This document shows positions 16,648-25,426 of a stretch of 32,584 nucleotides of DNA, piece after piece. Source of the DNA: Ramlibacter sp. (GTDB lineage: Bacteria > Pseudomonadota > Gammaproteobacteria > Burkholderiales > Burkholderiaceae_C); NCBI GenBank assembly GCA_029237735.1, contig JAQZBU010000084.1, positions 1-32,584 of the forward strand. Reading direction: 5' to 3'. The translations under genes were made by a program, and so were the position numbers. The notes under the pieces are model-generated. The model had not been told where the DNA came from and ran no database searches. It was given only the letters and a program-made list of their open reading frames with translations. Position 1 is the first letter of the stretch, and each line of letters begins with the position of its first letter.

Positions 16648-17991
16648 CTCCAGGTAATAGGGCGCCCGGCATTCCCAGTGCAGTTGGCGTTCGATGCGCT
16701 GACGCATCGCGTCGGCGGCCGCAGGCTCGCCATGCGTGATGAAGGTCTGACGAGGTGCCTGCCTGAAACCGCGCAGCCAGCTGATGATTTCTTCCGCATC
16801 GGCGTGCGCCGAGAGCGTGTCCAGCATCTTGACTTCCGCGCGAACGGGAATGTCCTCGCCATGGATGCGTACGGTCGGTGCGCCCGCAGCGATCGTTGCG
16901 CCCCGCGTGCCACCGGCCTGGAAGCCTGCGAAGAGGATGGTATTGCGCTTGTCCGGCGCGAAGGCCTTGAGGTGGTGCACGACGCGACCGCCGGTTGCCA
17001 TGCCGCTGGCCGCGACGATCACCATGGGCCCATGCCGCCGGTTGAGTTCGCGTGATTCGTCCGGTGTCTCCACGATCGTGGCCGCGCGCGCCATTGCCTC
17101 GCAGTCCTCGCGGGAGAGCCGCAGCTCGTCGATGTGGTCGTAATACACCTGGGTGGCCGCCGCGGCCATGGGGCTGTTCAGGTAAACGGGCATGTCGGCG
17201 GCGATCGCGCCACTGTCCTTGAGCAGGCGCAGGCAGTGCAGCATCGTCTGCGCCCGCCCGACAGCGAAGGCCGGGATAACCACCACGCCGCCGCGTTTGG
17301 CAGTGCGATTGACCACGTCGGCGATCTGCGTCAGGACGTCGCTGCGTTCGTGCAGACGGTCGCCGTAGGTGGACTCGACCACCAGGTAATCCGCGCCGTC
17401 CACCTGCACGGGCGGCGTGAGCATCATGTCCTCGGGGCGCCCGATGTCGCCCGAAAAGAGAATCGAGCGGCTGCCAGTGTCGATGCGCACGAAGGACGAG
17501 CCTGGCATGTGGCCCGAATGCGAGAAGGTCGCTGCCAAGCCGGCCGCCGGCCGAAACGCGTCGCGGTTGCGCACCGGCCTGAAGAGCTTGAGACAGCGCA
17601 CCGCGTCATCGCGGGTGTAGAGCGGCAGGGCGGGCTTGTGCTTGCTGAGCTGGTGACGGTTGAGGAATTCGGCTTCTTCTTCCAGCAGGTAGCCCGAATC
17701 CGGCAGCAGGATCTTGCACAGGTCGTACGTGCCCGATGTGCAGTACACCTTGCCGCGAAAACCGCTGCGGGCGAGCAGCGGCAGGTAGCCGCTATGGTCG
17801 AGGTGGGCGTGGGTGAGGATCACCGCGTCGATCGACGCGGCAGGCACGGGCAGTGGCGACCAGTTGCGCAGCCGCAAATCCTTGTAACCCTGGAACAGTC
17901 CGCAATCCACCAGGACCGACGAGCCGCCCTCGCGCAGGAGGTACTTCGAGCCGGTCACCGTGCCGGTCGCGCCGAGAAAGGTCAGTTGCAT
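16630..17991 (-). CDS. MBL-fold beta-CASP ribonuclease (CPSF73/RNase J-like)
   Basis: The 453-residue protein begins MQLTFLGATGTVTGSKYLL and carries the zinc-binding motif THAHLDHSG (H61, H63, D65, H66). Further metal motifs are HSGHMPGSS and FSGDIGR, and the beta-CASP domain shows ESTYGD, PAFAVGRAQTML and ASGMATGGRV. The C-terminal motif is LSAHADAEEIISWLRGF, and FITHGEP follows. This layout is typical of bacterial YSH1/CPSF-type RNases that cleave single-stranded RNA. It is often annotated only as an MBL-fold metallo-hydrolase. Full length, with all motifs intact. It is divergent from the homospermidine synthase gene with a 160-nt gap and shows no functional link to neighbours. Confidence 0.92.
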   Translation of the reverse strand: MQLTFLGATGTVTGSKYLLREGGSSVLVDCGLFQGYKDLRLRNWSPLPVPAASIDAVILTHAHLDHSGYLPLLARSGFRGKVYCTSGTYDLCKILLPDSGYLLEEEAEFLNRHQLSKHKPALPLYTRDDAVRCLKLFRPVRNRDAFRPAAGLAATFSHSGHMPGSSFVRIDTGSRSILFSGDIGRPEDMMLTPPVQVDGADYLVVESTYGDRLHERSDVLTQIADVVNRTAKRGGVVVIPAFAVGRAQTMLHCLRLLKDSGAIAADMPVYLNSPMAAAATQVYYDHIDELRLSREDCEAMARAATIVETPDESRELNRRHGPMVIVAASGMATGGRVVHHLKAFAPDKRNTILFAGFQAGGTRGATIAAGAPTVRIHGEDIPVRAEVKMLDTLSAHADAEEIISWLRGFRQAPRQTFITHGEPAAADAMRQRIERQLHWECRAPYYLESVDLE

Positions 17992-18035
17992 ATGATGAGT
18001 CTAGGAGGGCGCTCCGCTTCCGGCTTGACTTCGGT

Positions 18036-18050
18036 CATGGATGCTCCATG
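18036..18050. promoter_or_regulatory. CATGGA-TGC-TCCATG inverted repeat between divergent genes
   Basis: A perfect 6-3-6 inverted repeat sits in the 160-nt gap between the RNase gene (start 17991) and the homospermidine synthase gene (start 18152). A TTGACT that could be a -35 lies just before it (18025-18030). It could be an operator. No family can be named. Confidence 0.35.
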
Positions 18051-18151
18051 CAAGACGTTCACCCCGTCTTACAGTAATTCCTGAGCCGCTCTGACGCACA
18101 TCGCGATCGCGCTGGGCAGACTTGTCAGCACAATGATGCAAAGGGAACGGG

Positions 18152-19573
18152 ATGAAGCAGGGCGGCAAGCGTGGCGCGTTCGGTGGACAGCTGGTGATGC
18201 TGGGTTTCGGCAGCATCGGCCAGGGCATCCTGCCGCTGCTGAAGCCCGAGCTCGGCATACCGTCGCAGCGCATCACCATCGTAAAGACGACCGAGGACGA
18301 AACCGGTATCGCCGCCGAGTTCGGCGCAACGGTAATCGCGACGCCGCTGAATGAAGGCAACCATGAAAGCGTGCTGGAGCCGCTGCTGTCCAAGGGCGAC
18401 TTCCTGCTGAACCTCTCCGTGGACGTCTCCAGCCTGGCGATCATCAAGTTGTGCCGACGCGTCGGCGCCCTCTACCTGGACACATGCAACGAACCCTGGC
18501 CGGGCCGCTACGACAACCCGCACCTGCCTCCATCGCGCCGTTCGAATTACGCGCTGCGCGAGGACGTGCTCTCGTGGCGGCTCGACAAGCGCACGGGACC
18601 GACTGCCGTACTGACCCAGGGCGCGAACCCCGGGCTGGTATCGGCATTCGTCAAGCAGGCGCTGCTCAACATGGCGGCCGACACGCGCACCGAGGTCAAG
18701 GAGCCGCCCGTCGCCTACGAGGATTGGGCGGCGCTCGCGCGCAAGCTCGAGGTTAAGGTGATCCACATCGCCGAGCGCGACACGCAGATTTCCGAGCGGC
18801 GCAAGCAAAGGGGCGAGTTCGTCAACACATGGTCGGTGGACGGGTTCGTGGACGAGGGCCTGCAGCCCTCCGAGCTGGGATGGGGCAGCCACGAGCGTCA
18901 CTGGCCGCATGACGCAAAGCGGCACGGCTTCGGCAGCGACGCGGCGATCTACCTGCAGCGCCCCGGCATCGGCACCAGGGTGCGCAGCTGGACGCCACTG
19001 GAAGGGCCATACCACGGCTTCCTGGTCACACATGCCGAGTCGATCTCCATTGCGGACCACCTGACGTTGCGCGAGAACGGCGAAGTCGTCTATCGCCCGA
19101 CAGTGCATTACGCCTACCACCCCTGCGACGACGCGGTGCTGTCCCTGCACGAATGCGCGGGCAAGAACTGGCAGGTGCAGCCCGAGCGCCGCATCATTCG
19201 CGAGGAGATCGAGAGCGGCATGGACGAGCTGGGCGTGCTGTTGATGGGCAACCCCAAGGGCGTGTACTGGTACGGCTCGCGCCTCACCATCGCCGGGGCA
19301 CGCGCACTCGCGCCCTACAACTCCGCCACCAGCCTGCAGGTGGTCGCCGGTATCCTGGGGGGCATGCTATGGGCGCTGGAAAATCCCGACGCCGGGGTGG
19401 TGGAGCCTGATGACCTGCCGCATGAACGGGTGCTGGAAGCTGCAATCCCCTATCTGGGAGAAGTGGCCGGCGTCTGGGGAGACTGGTCGCCACTGAAGGA
19501 TCGCTGCCCGCTGTTTCGCGAGGAAAAGGACGAGGACGATCCGTGGCAGTTCCTGAACTTCCGGGTGGGCTGA
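18152..19573 (+). CDS. hss: Homospermidine synthase
   Basis: The 473-residue protein has an N-terminal Rossmann NAD-binding motif (VMLGFGSIGQGILPLL) and the saccharopine-dehydrogenase-like fold. Family hallmarks include LDTCNEPWPGRYDN, VLTQGANPGLVSAFVKQAL, WSVDGFVDEGLQPSELGWGSHE, TVHYAYHPCDDAVLS and GVYWYGSRL. The enzyme makes sym-homospermidine from putrescine, using NAD+ to move an aminobutyl group. Length agrees with the bacterial family. It is followed after 25 nt by a PuuB-like amine oxidase, which suggests a polyamine operon. The start has a modest AAGGGAA site. Confidence is high from many conserved blocks. Confidence 0.92.
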   Translation: MKQGGKRGAFGGQLVMLGFGSIGQGILPLLKPELGIPSQRITIVKTTEDETGIAAEFGATVIATPLNEGNHESVLEPLLSKGDFLLNLSVDVSSLAIIKLCRRVGALYLDTCNEPWPGRYDNPHLPPSRRSNYALREDVLSWRLDKRTGPTAVLTQGANPGLVSAFVKQALLNMAADTRTEVKEPPVAYEDWAALARKLEVKVIHIAERDTQISERRKQRGEFVNTWSVDGFVDEGLQPSELGWGSHERHWPHDAKRHGFGSDAAIYLQRPGIGTRVRSWTPLEGPYHGFLVTHAESISIADHLTLRENGEVVYRPTVHYAYHPCDDAVLSLHECAGKNWQVQPERRIIREEIESGMDELGVLLMGNPKGVYWYGSRLTIAGARALAPYNSATSLQVVAGILGGMLWALENPDAGVVEPDDLPHERVLEAAIPYLGEVAGVWGDWSPLKDRCPLFREEKDEDDPWQFLNFRVG

Positions 19574-19598
19574 ACGCCAACTGCCGCACGGGCCGCCG

Positions 19599-20903
19599 AT
19601 GCTGCTGAAGAAAGAACTCGGAGTCGTCGAGAACTCCTATTACGAGGCGAGCGTCGTGCGCCCCGCGCCCACTGCGGCCCTTTGCGAGCATGTCTCGGCG
19701 GACGTGTGCGTGGTGGGCGCGGGCTATGCGGGCGTCTCCGCCGCGCTGGAACTGGCCGAACGCGGCTATTCCGTCGTCCTGCTGGAGGCGCAGCGCATCG
19801 GATGGGGCGCTTCGGGCCGCAACGGAGGCCAGGTGATCGTCGGTTTCGGGGACGACGGCGAATGCACGATCGAAAGGCAGTTCTCGCGCGAAGACGCCCG
19901 CCGCGCCTGGGACGTGTCCATCGACGGGATGCGGCTGCTGCGCGAGCGGATCGATCGCCTGGCCATCGATTGCGAATGGCGCCCCGGGTACCTCAGCCTC
20001 GCCGTGAAGCCCCGCAAGTCGCAGGCATTGCGACGCTGGATGGACCACGCGGCCACCGCCTACCAGCACCCGCTGCGATGGATCGGCCCCGGCGAGATCG
20101 GCAAGTGGCTGGCGAGCGATCGATTCCATTCCGCGGTGTTCGACCCGATCTCCGGCCACCTGCATCCGCTCAAGTACTGCCTGGGCCTGGGCGAGGCGGC
20201 GCGCGCGGCGGGCGTGCGCATCCACGAGAACTCAGCCGCTTTCGTCGTCGAACGCGGGGACAAGCCCGTGGTGCGGACGGCGCAGGGCGAATGCCGCTGC
20301 AGCTTCGTCGTGCTGGCGGGCAACGTGTACCTGGGCGAATACGGCGACGACATCGCACCCGAAGTGGCCGGCCGCATCATGCCCGTGGGCACCTACATGA
20401 TTGCGACCGAACCCATGGGGCCGGAGCGCGCGGACGCCCTGATGCGCGGCCGACCGGCGGCCTCCGACACCAACTTCGTGCTCGATTACTTCCGCCTCTC
20501 CGAGGACAACCGGCTGCTGTTCGGCGGCGCCGACAGCTACACCGGCTCCGCGCCGCGCGACTTGATTGCGCGCATGCGCGGCAACATGCTCCGGGTGTTC
20601 CCGCAACTGGCCGACCTGGCCATCTGCCACGCCTGGGGCGGCTTCGTGGACATCACCATGAACAAGGCGCCGGATTTCGGCCGCCTGGGCAAGAACATCT
20701 ACTACCTGCAGGGGTTCTCGGGCCATGGCCTCGCGCTGGCGGGCATGGCCGGCAAGCTGGCGGCAGACGCTATCGCGGGCCAGGCCGAGCGCTTCGACCT
20801 GTTCGGGCGCATCAGGCACCACAGCTTTCCCGGAGGCGCGCTGATGCGCACTCCGGCGCTGGTGCTGGGTATGCTGTACTACAAGCTGCGCGACGCGCTG
20901 TAG
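19599..20903 (+). CDS. FAD-dependent amine oxidoreductase (gamma-glutamylputrescine oxidase-like)
   Basis: The 434-residue flavoprotein of the DAO family has the dinucleotide-binding motif VCVVGAGYAGVSAALELAERG (residues about 35-55) and an FAD-contact stretch (GWGASGRNGGQV). The C-terminal FAD motif is NIYYLQGFSGHGLALAGMAGKL. The N-terminal NSYYEAS and the family blocks match PuuB/OrdL-type oxidases of polyamine breakdown. They could oxidise putrescine, gamma-glutamylputrescine or another secondary amine; no glutamylputrescine synthetase lies next to it. It starts 25 nt after the homospermidine synthase and is probably cotranscribed, so it may act on putrescine or homospermidine. The 3' end is 14 nt from the convergent SnoaL-like gene. 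Confidence 0.88.
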   Translation: MLLKKELGVVENSYYEASVVRPAPTAALCEHVSADVCVVGAGYAGVSAALELAERGYSVVLLEAQRIGWGASGRNGGQVIVGFGDDGECTIERQFSREDARRAWDVSIDGMRLLRERIDRLAIDCEWRPGYLSLAVKPRKSQALRRWMDHAATAYQHPLRWIGPGEIGKWLASDRFHSAVFDPISGHLHPLKYCLGLGEAARAAGVRIHENSAAFVVERGDKPVVRTAQGECRCSFVVLAGNVYLGEYGDDIAPEVAGRIMPVGTYMIATEPMGPERADALMRGRPAASDTNFVLDYFRLSEDNRLLFGGADSYTGSAPRDLIARMRGNMLRVFPQLADLAICHAWGGFVDITMNKAPDFGRLGKNIYYLQGFSGHGLALAGMAGKLAADAIAGQAERFDLFGRIRHHSFPGGALMRTPALVLGMLYYKLRDAL

Positions 20904-20917
20904 GGCAGGGCGGTCGT

Positions 20918-21319
20918 CTACTGCTGTTGTTGCTGCATGCCCTGCAGCATGGCGGCCATCTTCTCGTGGATCAGGTTCACGGCCTTGAGCGGGCGCAGCA
21001 TCACCTTGAATTCGACGATGCGTCCCTCGTCGTTCCACTTGATCATGTCGACACCGTTGATGGAGATGCCGTCGATCTCCAGCATGAACTCCAGCACCGC
21101 GTCGCGCTCGCCCTTGAGCTCGCGCACGTAGCGGAAGCTGGGGTTGAAGAAAACCTGGAAGGCCGCGAGCAGGTACATCCGCGTGATGGGCTTGCCCACC
21201 TGCGGCTTGTGCACCACGGGAGAATGGAAGACGGCCTCTTCCGCCAGCAGCGCGTCCAGGCCCCGTGGGTCTCGCGTCTTGACCAGTTCGTGCCAGGCGG
21301 CAAGGGTATCGATGGGCAT
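20918..21319 (-). CDS. SnoaL/NTF2-like protein
   Basis: The 133-residue product, started at 21319 behind a GAGGAG site, has the NTF2-like alpha-beta barrel pattern: WHELVKTRDPRGLDALLAEEAVFHSPV, AAFQVFFNPSFRYV, VLEFMLEIDGISINGVDMIKWNDEGRIVEFKVMLRPLKA. This pattern is typical of SnoaL-like polyketide cyclase or ketosteroid isomerase-like proteins of unknown substrate. The tail ends in five Gln, an odd but short run. Longer upstream frames lack a ribosome site. It is transcribed towards the amine oxidase gene. No specific role can be assigned. Confidence 0.82.
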   Translation of the reverse strand: MPIDTLAAWHELVKTRDPRGLDALLAEEAVFHSPVVHKPQVGKPITRMYLLAAFQVFFNPSFRYVRELKGERDAVLEFMLEIDGISINGVDMIKWNDEGRIVEFKVMLRPLKAVNLIHEKMAAMLQGMQQQQQ

Positions 21320-21408
21320 GGGCGGCTCCTCGGTGAAATGCCATCTTAAGCCAGCCGCACTGATCCCGCCGGCCGCCGCGGGCGGGGGGCACGCCTGGGC
21401 TGCCCGGG

Positions 21409-21741
21409 TCAGGTGTTGTCTTTGACCGTCGCGCTGGCGGCGCAAGCCTTGACCGACGCGATCGCGGCGTCACGGGCTTGCTCCGAGGCGTACATCGGGC
21501 TCGTACCGATCACCTGGTGGTTGGCGGCCTGAAGGTTGAAGAACGCCTGGCCGTTGCTCGCCACCTTCTTCTCGAAGCGGGCGTCCATGGCGCCATTGGT
21601 GCGCACCGAGGCGAACCCCCCTTCGGCGGAGTCCTTGGCGCGGTACAGCTCGCTGGTGAGGAGCGTCTCGCCGCCGTCTGCCTTGAGCAGGAAACGGTAT
21701 TGGCCGTCACTGCTCTTGTTCAATTCGAACCAGCCTGTCAT
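21409..21741 (-). CDS. YegP family protein (DUF1508 tandem)
   Basis: The 110-residue protein consists of two similar halves. The first reads FELNKSSDGQYRFLLKADGGETLLTSELYRAKDSAEGGFASVRTNG. The second reads RFEKKVASNGQAFFNLQAANHQVIGTSPMYASEQARDAAIASVKA. This duplicated DUF1508 (YegP-like) unit is a small cytosolic fold of unknown role found in many proteobacteria. The start is supported by an AAGGAGA site just upstream. There is 89 nt to the SnoaL-like gene and 85 nt from the GNAT gene, so it may be a single transcription unit. Confidence 0.9.
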   Translation of the reverse strand: MTGWFELNKSSDGQYRFLLKADGGETLLTSELYRAKDSAEGGFASVRTNGAMDARFEKKVASNGQAFFNLQAANHQVIGTSPMYASEQARDAAIASVKACAASATVKDNT

Positions 21742-21826
21742 GTCGTTCTCCTTCGCAAAGAGGGAGCTTTCAATCTAGGACGGGCAAGGCGAGGGGCATT
21801 GATCTGGGGCAATGTCTCGCGTCGGG

Positions 21827-22276
21827 CTAGCGCTGCCGGAGCTGGTAGCGTACGAACCCGTCGGCCTTCGAGAACCGATCGTAGAGCTTGCGGGCCTGGA
21901 CGTTGTCTTCCCTGGTCATCCAATAAAGGCGCGCCCAGCCTTCGGCGCGCATTGCGTTGCGCAGCCATTCGATCAGGGCCGCGCCGATGCCGTGGCCGCG
22001 CGCGGCGGGCGCCACGTACAGGTCTTCCATGTAGCACACAGGCTGCGTCTCCCAGGTGTTCTCGTGCACGACGCAGTTCGCAAAGCCGTACACCTGCCCA
22101 TCGACCTCGGCGACGATGCACATCACGGCCGAATCGGGATCGAGGATGCGCTGCCATGTGCGGTTCGTGACTTCGTCGGAAAGCTGCGCGTCGTAGAACT
22201 CGCAGTAGCCGCGCCAGAGCTGGCGCCAGGTGGTTTCGTCGCCGGGGAGGGCGGAGCGGATCGTGGGAGCGGCCAT
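21827..22276 (-). CDS. GNAT family N-acetyltransferase
   Basis: The 149-residue protein opens TIRSALPGDETTWRQLWRGYCEFY and has the acetyl-CoA pyrophosphate-binding loop RGHGIGAALIEWL after YMEDLYVAPAA, then WARLYWMTREDNVQARKLYDRF near the end. These are motifs A and B of GNAT enzymes. The substrate is not apparent; small-molecule amines or protein N-termini are possible. It begins 21 nt after the 3' end of the FAD/Fe-S dehydrogenase gene, so it could be the tail gene of that operon, although no functional link is evident. Confidence 0.88.
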   Translation of the reverse strand: MAAPTIRSALPGDETTWRQLWRGYCEFYDAQLSDEVTNRTWQRILDPDSAVMCIVAEVDGQVYGFANCVVHENTWETQPVCYMEDLYVAPAARGHGIGAALIEWLRNAMRAEGWARLYWMTREDNVQARKLYDRFSKADGFVRYQLRQR

Positions 22277-22297
22277 TGATGTATTGTGCCGTCGCGC

Positions 22298-25200
22298 CTA
22301 CAACTGCGCAGCCAGCAGGATCGCCGCATGCACGGCTTCGCGTTGCGCGCCGTCGTGGATCTGGTGGCGGCAGCTGGTGCCATCCGCGACCACGATGGCG
22401 CCCGGGTACTTGCGGATCGCGGGCAGCAGGCTCAGTTCGGCCATCTGCATCGAGACGTCGTGGTGCTTCGCCTCGTAGCCGAAGCTGCCCGCCATGCCGC
22501 AGCAACTGCTCTCTATCAGCTCGGGCGTCACGCCCGGGATCAGCTTGAGCACGTCAACGATGGGAGCGACCGCGGCGAATGCCTTCTGGTGGCAGTGGCC
22601 GTGCAGCAGAACGCGCTTGTCGAGCGGGCGAAGCTTGCCCTTGAGCGTATCGAGCCGGCCTTCCCGCGCCTCGCGCGCCAGGAACTCCTCGAAAAGCATG
22701 GCCTGCTCCCCGACGGCCTGGGCCTGCGCGCCCAGGCCCATCGAGAGCGCCTCATCGCGCATCGTCAGCAGGCAGGATGGCTCCAGGCCCACGATGGCGA
22801 TTCCCTTCTTGGCAAACGGGAAGAGCGACTCGACGGCCTCGCGCGCCTTGGCCTTGGCCTCATCGACCATGCCGCTGGCCAGGTACGTGCGCCCGCAACA
22901 CAGGTGCTTGCCGTCCGGCCGTGACTTGGTGGCGATGTGCACGGTGTAGTCCGCCGCCTGCAACACCTTGAGCGCGGCCCGCGCGTTCTCCGATTCGAAG
23001 AAGCCGTTGAACGTGTCCACGAACAGCACGACGGGCCGTGCCGATGCCATGACGTCTTGCGCCGTAGCCGTGAGGGGCAAGCCATTGAAGAAGTGATCGC
23101 CTTGCCAAGCGGGCAAGCTGCGCCGCGCCGAGATGCCCAGGAATTTCTCGCCGAGGCGCTTGAGCAGTGGACTGCGGTTGCGCAGGTTGAGCAGCCCTGC
23201 GAAGCGGCTGGCCGTGCGCGCGTAGTCCGGCAGGCGCGCGACCAGCTTGTCCTTGAGCGTGTGGCCGTGGCGTGCCTTGTAATGGTGGAGGAACTCTACC
23301 TTCATCTTCGCCATGTCCACGCCGGTCGGGCAATCGCGCTTGCATCCTTTGCAGCTGACGCACAGGTCCATCGCGTCCTTGACGGCTTCCAGGGCACCCT
23401 CACCCCAGCCCTCTGCCGAAGGGAGAGGGGGCGAACTCCCTCTCCCGCTTGCGGGAGAGGGTTGGGGTGAGGGTAGGTTCAGCTGACCGGACAGCGCCAG
23501 GCGCAAGGTATTTGCGCGACCGCGCGTCGAGTGCTTCTCATCGCGGGTGACGCGGTAGCTCGGGCACATGGTGCCTGCGTCGAACTTGCGGCAGTGCCCA
23601 TTGTTGTTGCACATCTCCACGGCCTTTGCGAAGCCCTGGGCCGGGTCGGCGCCGGTGCCGGGCGGCGTCGTGCGCTCGGTGGCAGGGTCGTTCTGCACGT
23701 CCCAGGCGCTCCAGTCCAGCGCGGTCTTCAGCGGAATCACCCGATAGGCGGGTGAAAAACGCATCAGCCGCTGATCGTCCATGCGAGGCGCATCGATGAT
23801 GCGCTGCGGGCTCAGCAGGTGGGTCGGATCGAACAACTGCTTGATGTGCGCGAAGGCCTCGTTGATCTTCGGGCCAAACTGCCAGCCGATCCATTCTCCG
23901 CGGCACAGGCCATCTCCATGCTCGCCGCTGTAGGCGCCCTTGTATTGGCGTACCAGCGCCGAGGCCTCTTCGGCGATCGCGCGCATCTTGGCCGCGCCGT
24001 CGGTACGCATGTCCAGGATGGGCCGCACGTGAAGCGTGCCGACGGAGGCGTGGGCGTACCACGTGCCGCGGCTTCCGTGCCTGCGGAAGACCTGCGTGAG
24101 CGCGTCGGTGTATTCCGCAAGATGCTCGAGCGGCACGGCGCAGTCTTCGATGAAGCTCACGGGCTTGCCGTCGCCCTTGAGGCTCATCATGATGTTCAGG
24201 CCCGCCTTGCGCACTTCCCACAGCGCCTTTTGCGGGGTGTCGTCCTCCATGCGCACCACGGAGCCGGGCAGCCCGAGATCGCCCATCAGCTCGACCAGCC
24301 GATCGAGCTGGCGCACCAGGGCCGGTTTGTCGGCGCCGGAAAATTCCACCAGCAGCACGGCATCCGGGCGGCCAATTACGGCGCTACGGATCACCGGCGC
24401 GAACGCGGGGTTCTGCAGCGACAGCTCGATCATGGTGCGATCCACCAACTCCACCGCGGTGAGGGTTCCGTCCCCCAGCTTCACGATGTGCTGCGCCGAA
24501 TCCATCGCCTTGTAGAAAGTGGGGAAGTTCACGACGCCCAGCACTTTGGCTTTCGGCAGCTCGGCCAGCTGCAGCGTGAGGGAGCGTGTGACGGCCAGCG
24601 TGCCTTCGCTGCCCACCAGCAGATGGGCCAGGTTCACCGAGCCGTCGCCGGTATAGGGCCGCTCGTTCTGGTTGTGGAAGATGTCGAGGTTGTAGCCGCC
24701 CACGCGACGCAGCACCTTGGGCCAGTGGCGCTCGATCTCGGGTGCAAGCGTGGCGGCCAGATCCTTCACCCGCAGTGCTAGATCGCGGGCCTTGCCCACG
24801 CAATCCTCGAAGCGTGCGAAATCGTGCAGCGCGCCATCGGCCGTCCAGGCCTGCGCACCCAGCACGTTGTGCACCATGTTGCCGTAGGCAATGCTGCGGC
24901 TGCCGCATGAGTTGTTACCTGCCATCCCGCCCAGCGTCGCCTGCGCGCTGGTGGAAACATCCACGGGATACCAAAGGCCGACTTTCTTGAGCGCCAGGTT
25001 CAGGTGGTCCAGCACCATCCCGGGTTCGACCTCGGCGATGCGCTTGTCGGCGTCGAAGTGGACGATGCTGCGCACATGCTTGGAGTGGTCGATCACCAAG
25101 CCGGCGCCGACGGTCTGCCCGCACTGGCTGGTGCCGCCCCCGCGCGGGACGATGGGCACCCGCAGGTCGCGGCAGATGTCCAGCGCCAGCTTCACGTCGG

Positions 25201-25426
25201 CGCTGTTGCGTGGCACGAAGACGCCGATGGGCATGACCTGGTAGATCGATGCGTCCGTCGCATAGCGCCCGCGGTCGGCCGCGCTGAAGAGCACTTCGCC
25301 CTGCGTCTCCGATGCGAGCCGCTGTGCCAGCTTGCCCGCGACCTCGTTGCTGGCCTGCGCCACCTTGTCGTAGGTGGGGCCGGGGGGCAGGCTACGTGTG
25401 ACCTTGAGGGGCAAAGGCGCGTTCAT
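22298..25426 (-). CDS. FAD/Fe-S D-2-hydroxyacid dehydrogenase (YdiJ/DLD-like, two-domain)
   Basis: The 1042-residue enzyme joins a FAD_binding_4 domain (PRNSADVKLAL, PRGGGTSQCGQT, TLGGMAGNNSCGSRSIAYGNM), an FAD-oxidase C-terminal domain (GEHGDGLCRGEW), two Fe-S motifs (CNNNGHCRK...MCP near 603 and CVSCKGCKRDCP near 688) and a CCG-rich domain (GHCHQKAF, SSCCGMAGSFGYEAKHHDVS). Family members oxidise D-lactate, D-2-hydroxyglutarate or glycolate and pass electrons to quinone or a flavoprotein. Between the Fe-S motifs, residues about 651-677 (PSPQPSPASGRG...LPSAEGWGEG) are encoded by a double palindromic repeat read in frame. The rest is intact. ATG 25426 overlaps the GntR stop (ATGA), so regulator and enzyme are one operon. 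The substrate is inferred to relate to the divergent TRAP and CoA genes. Confidence 0.9.
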   Translation of the reverse strand: MNAPLPLKVTRSLPPGPTYDKVAQASNEVAGKLAQRLASETQGEVLFSAADRGRYATDASIYQVMPIGVFVPRNSADVKLALDICRDLRVPIVPRGGGTSQCGQTVGAGLVIDHSKHVRSIVHFDADKRIAEVEPGMVLDHLNLALKKVGLWYPVDVSTSAQATLGGMAGNNSCGSRSIAYGNMVHNVLGAQAWTADGALHDFARFEDCVGKARDLALRVKDLAATLAPEIERHWPKVLRRVGGYNLDIFHNQNERPYTGDGSVNLAHLLVGSEGTLAVTRSLTLQLAELPKAKVLGVVNFPTFYKAMDSAQHIVKLGDGTLTAVELVDRTMIELSLQNPAFAPVIRSAVIGRPDAVLLVEFSGADKPALVRQLDRLVELMGDLGLPGSVVRMEDDTPQKALWEVRKAGLNIMMSLKGDGKPVSFIEDCAVPLEHLAEYTDALTQVFRRHGSRGTWYAHASVGTLHVRPILDMRTDGAAKMRAIAEEASALVRQYKGAYSGEHGDGLCRGEWIGWQFGPKINEAFAHIKQLFDPTHLLSPQRIIDAPRMDDQRLMRFSPAYRVIPLKTALDWSAWDVQNDPATERTTPPGTGADPAQGFAKAVEMCNNNGHCRKFDAGTMCPSYRVTRDEKHSTRGRANTLRLALSGQLNLPSPQPSPASGRGSSPPLPSAEGWGEGALEAVKDAMDLCVSCKGCKRDCPTGVDMAKMKVEFLHHYKARHGHTLKDKLVARLPDYARTASRFAGLLNLRNRSPLLKRLGEKFLGISARRSLPAWQGDHFFNGLPLTATAQDVMASARPVVLFVDTFNGFFESENARAALKVLQAADYTVHIATKSRPDGKHLCCGRTYLASGMVDEAKAKAREAVESLFPFAKKGIAIVGLEPSCLLTMRDEALSMGLGAQAQAVGEQAMLFEEFLAREAREGRLDTLKGKLRPLDKRVLLHGHCHQKAFAAVAPIVDVLKLIPGVTPELIESSCCGMAGSFGYEAKHHDVSMQMAELSLLPAIRKYPGAIVVADGTSCRHQIHDGAQREAVHAAILLAAQL
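23397..23473. repeat. CCCTCACCC-type palindromic repeat, inverted double copy inside a coding gene
   Basis: CCCTCACCCCAGCCCTCT runs into GAAGGGAGAGGG (to about 23429) and is followed by CCCTCTCCC-GCTTGC-GGGAGAGGG with TTGGGGTGAGGG (to 23473). The two units face each other, giving a long hairpin of about 77 bp. The insertion keeps the reading frame of the dehydrogenase. It is the same family as 1882-1914 and 5129-5161. Confidence 0.85.

Noticed and set aside
1882..23473. The CCCTCACCC-type repeats as a CRISPR array
   Set aside because: The copies are kilobases apart, in mixed orientation, with no regular spacers and no cas genes.
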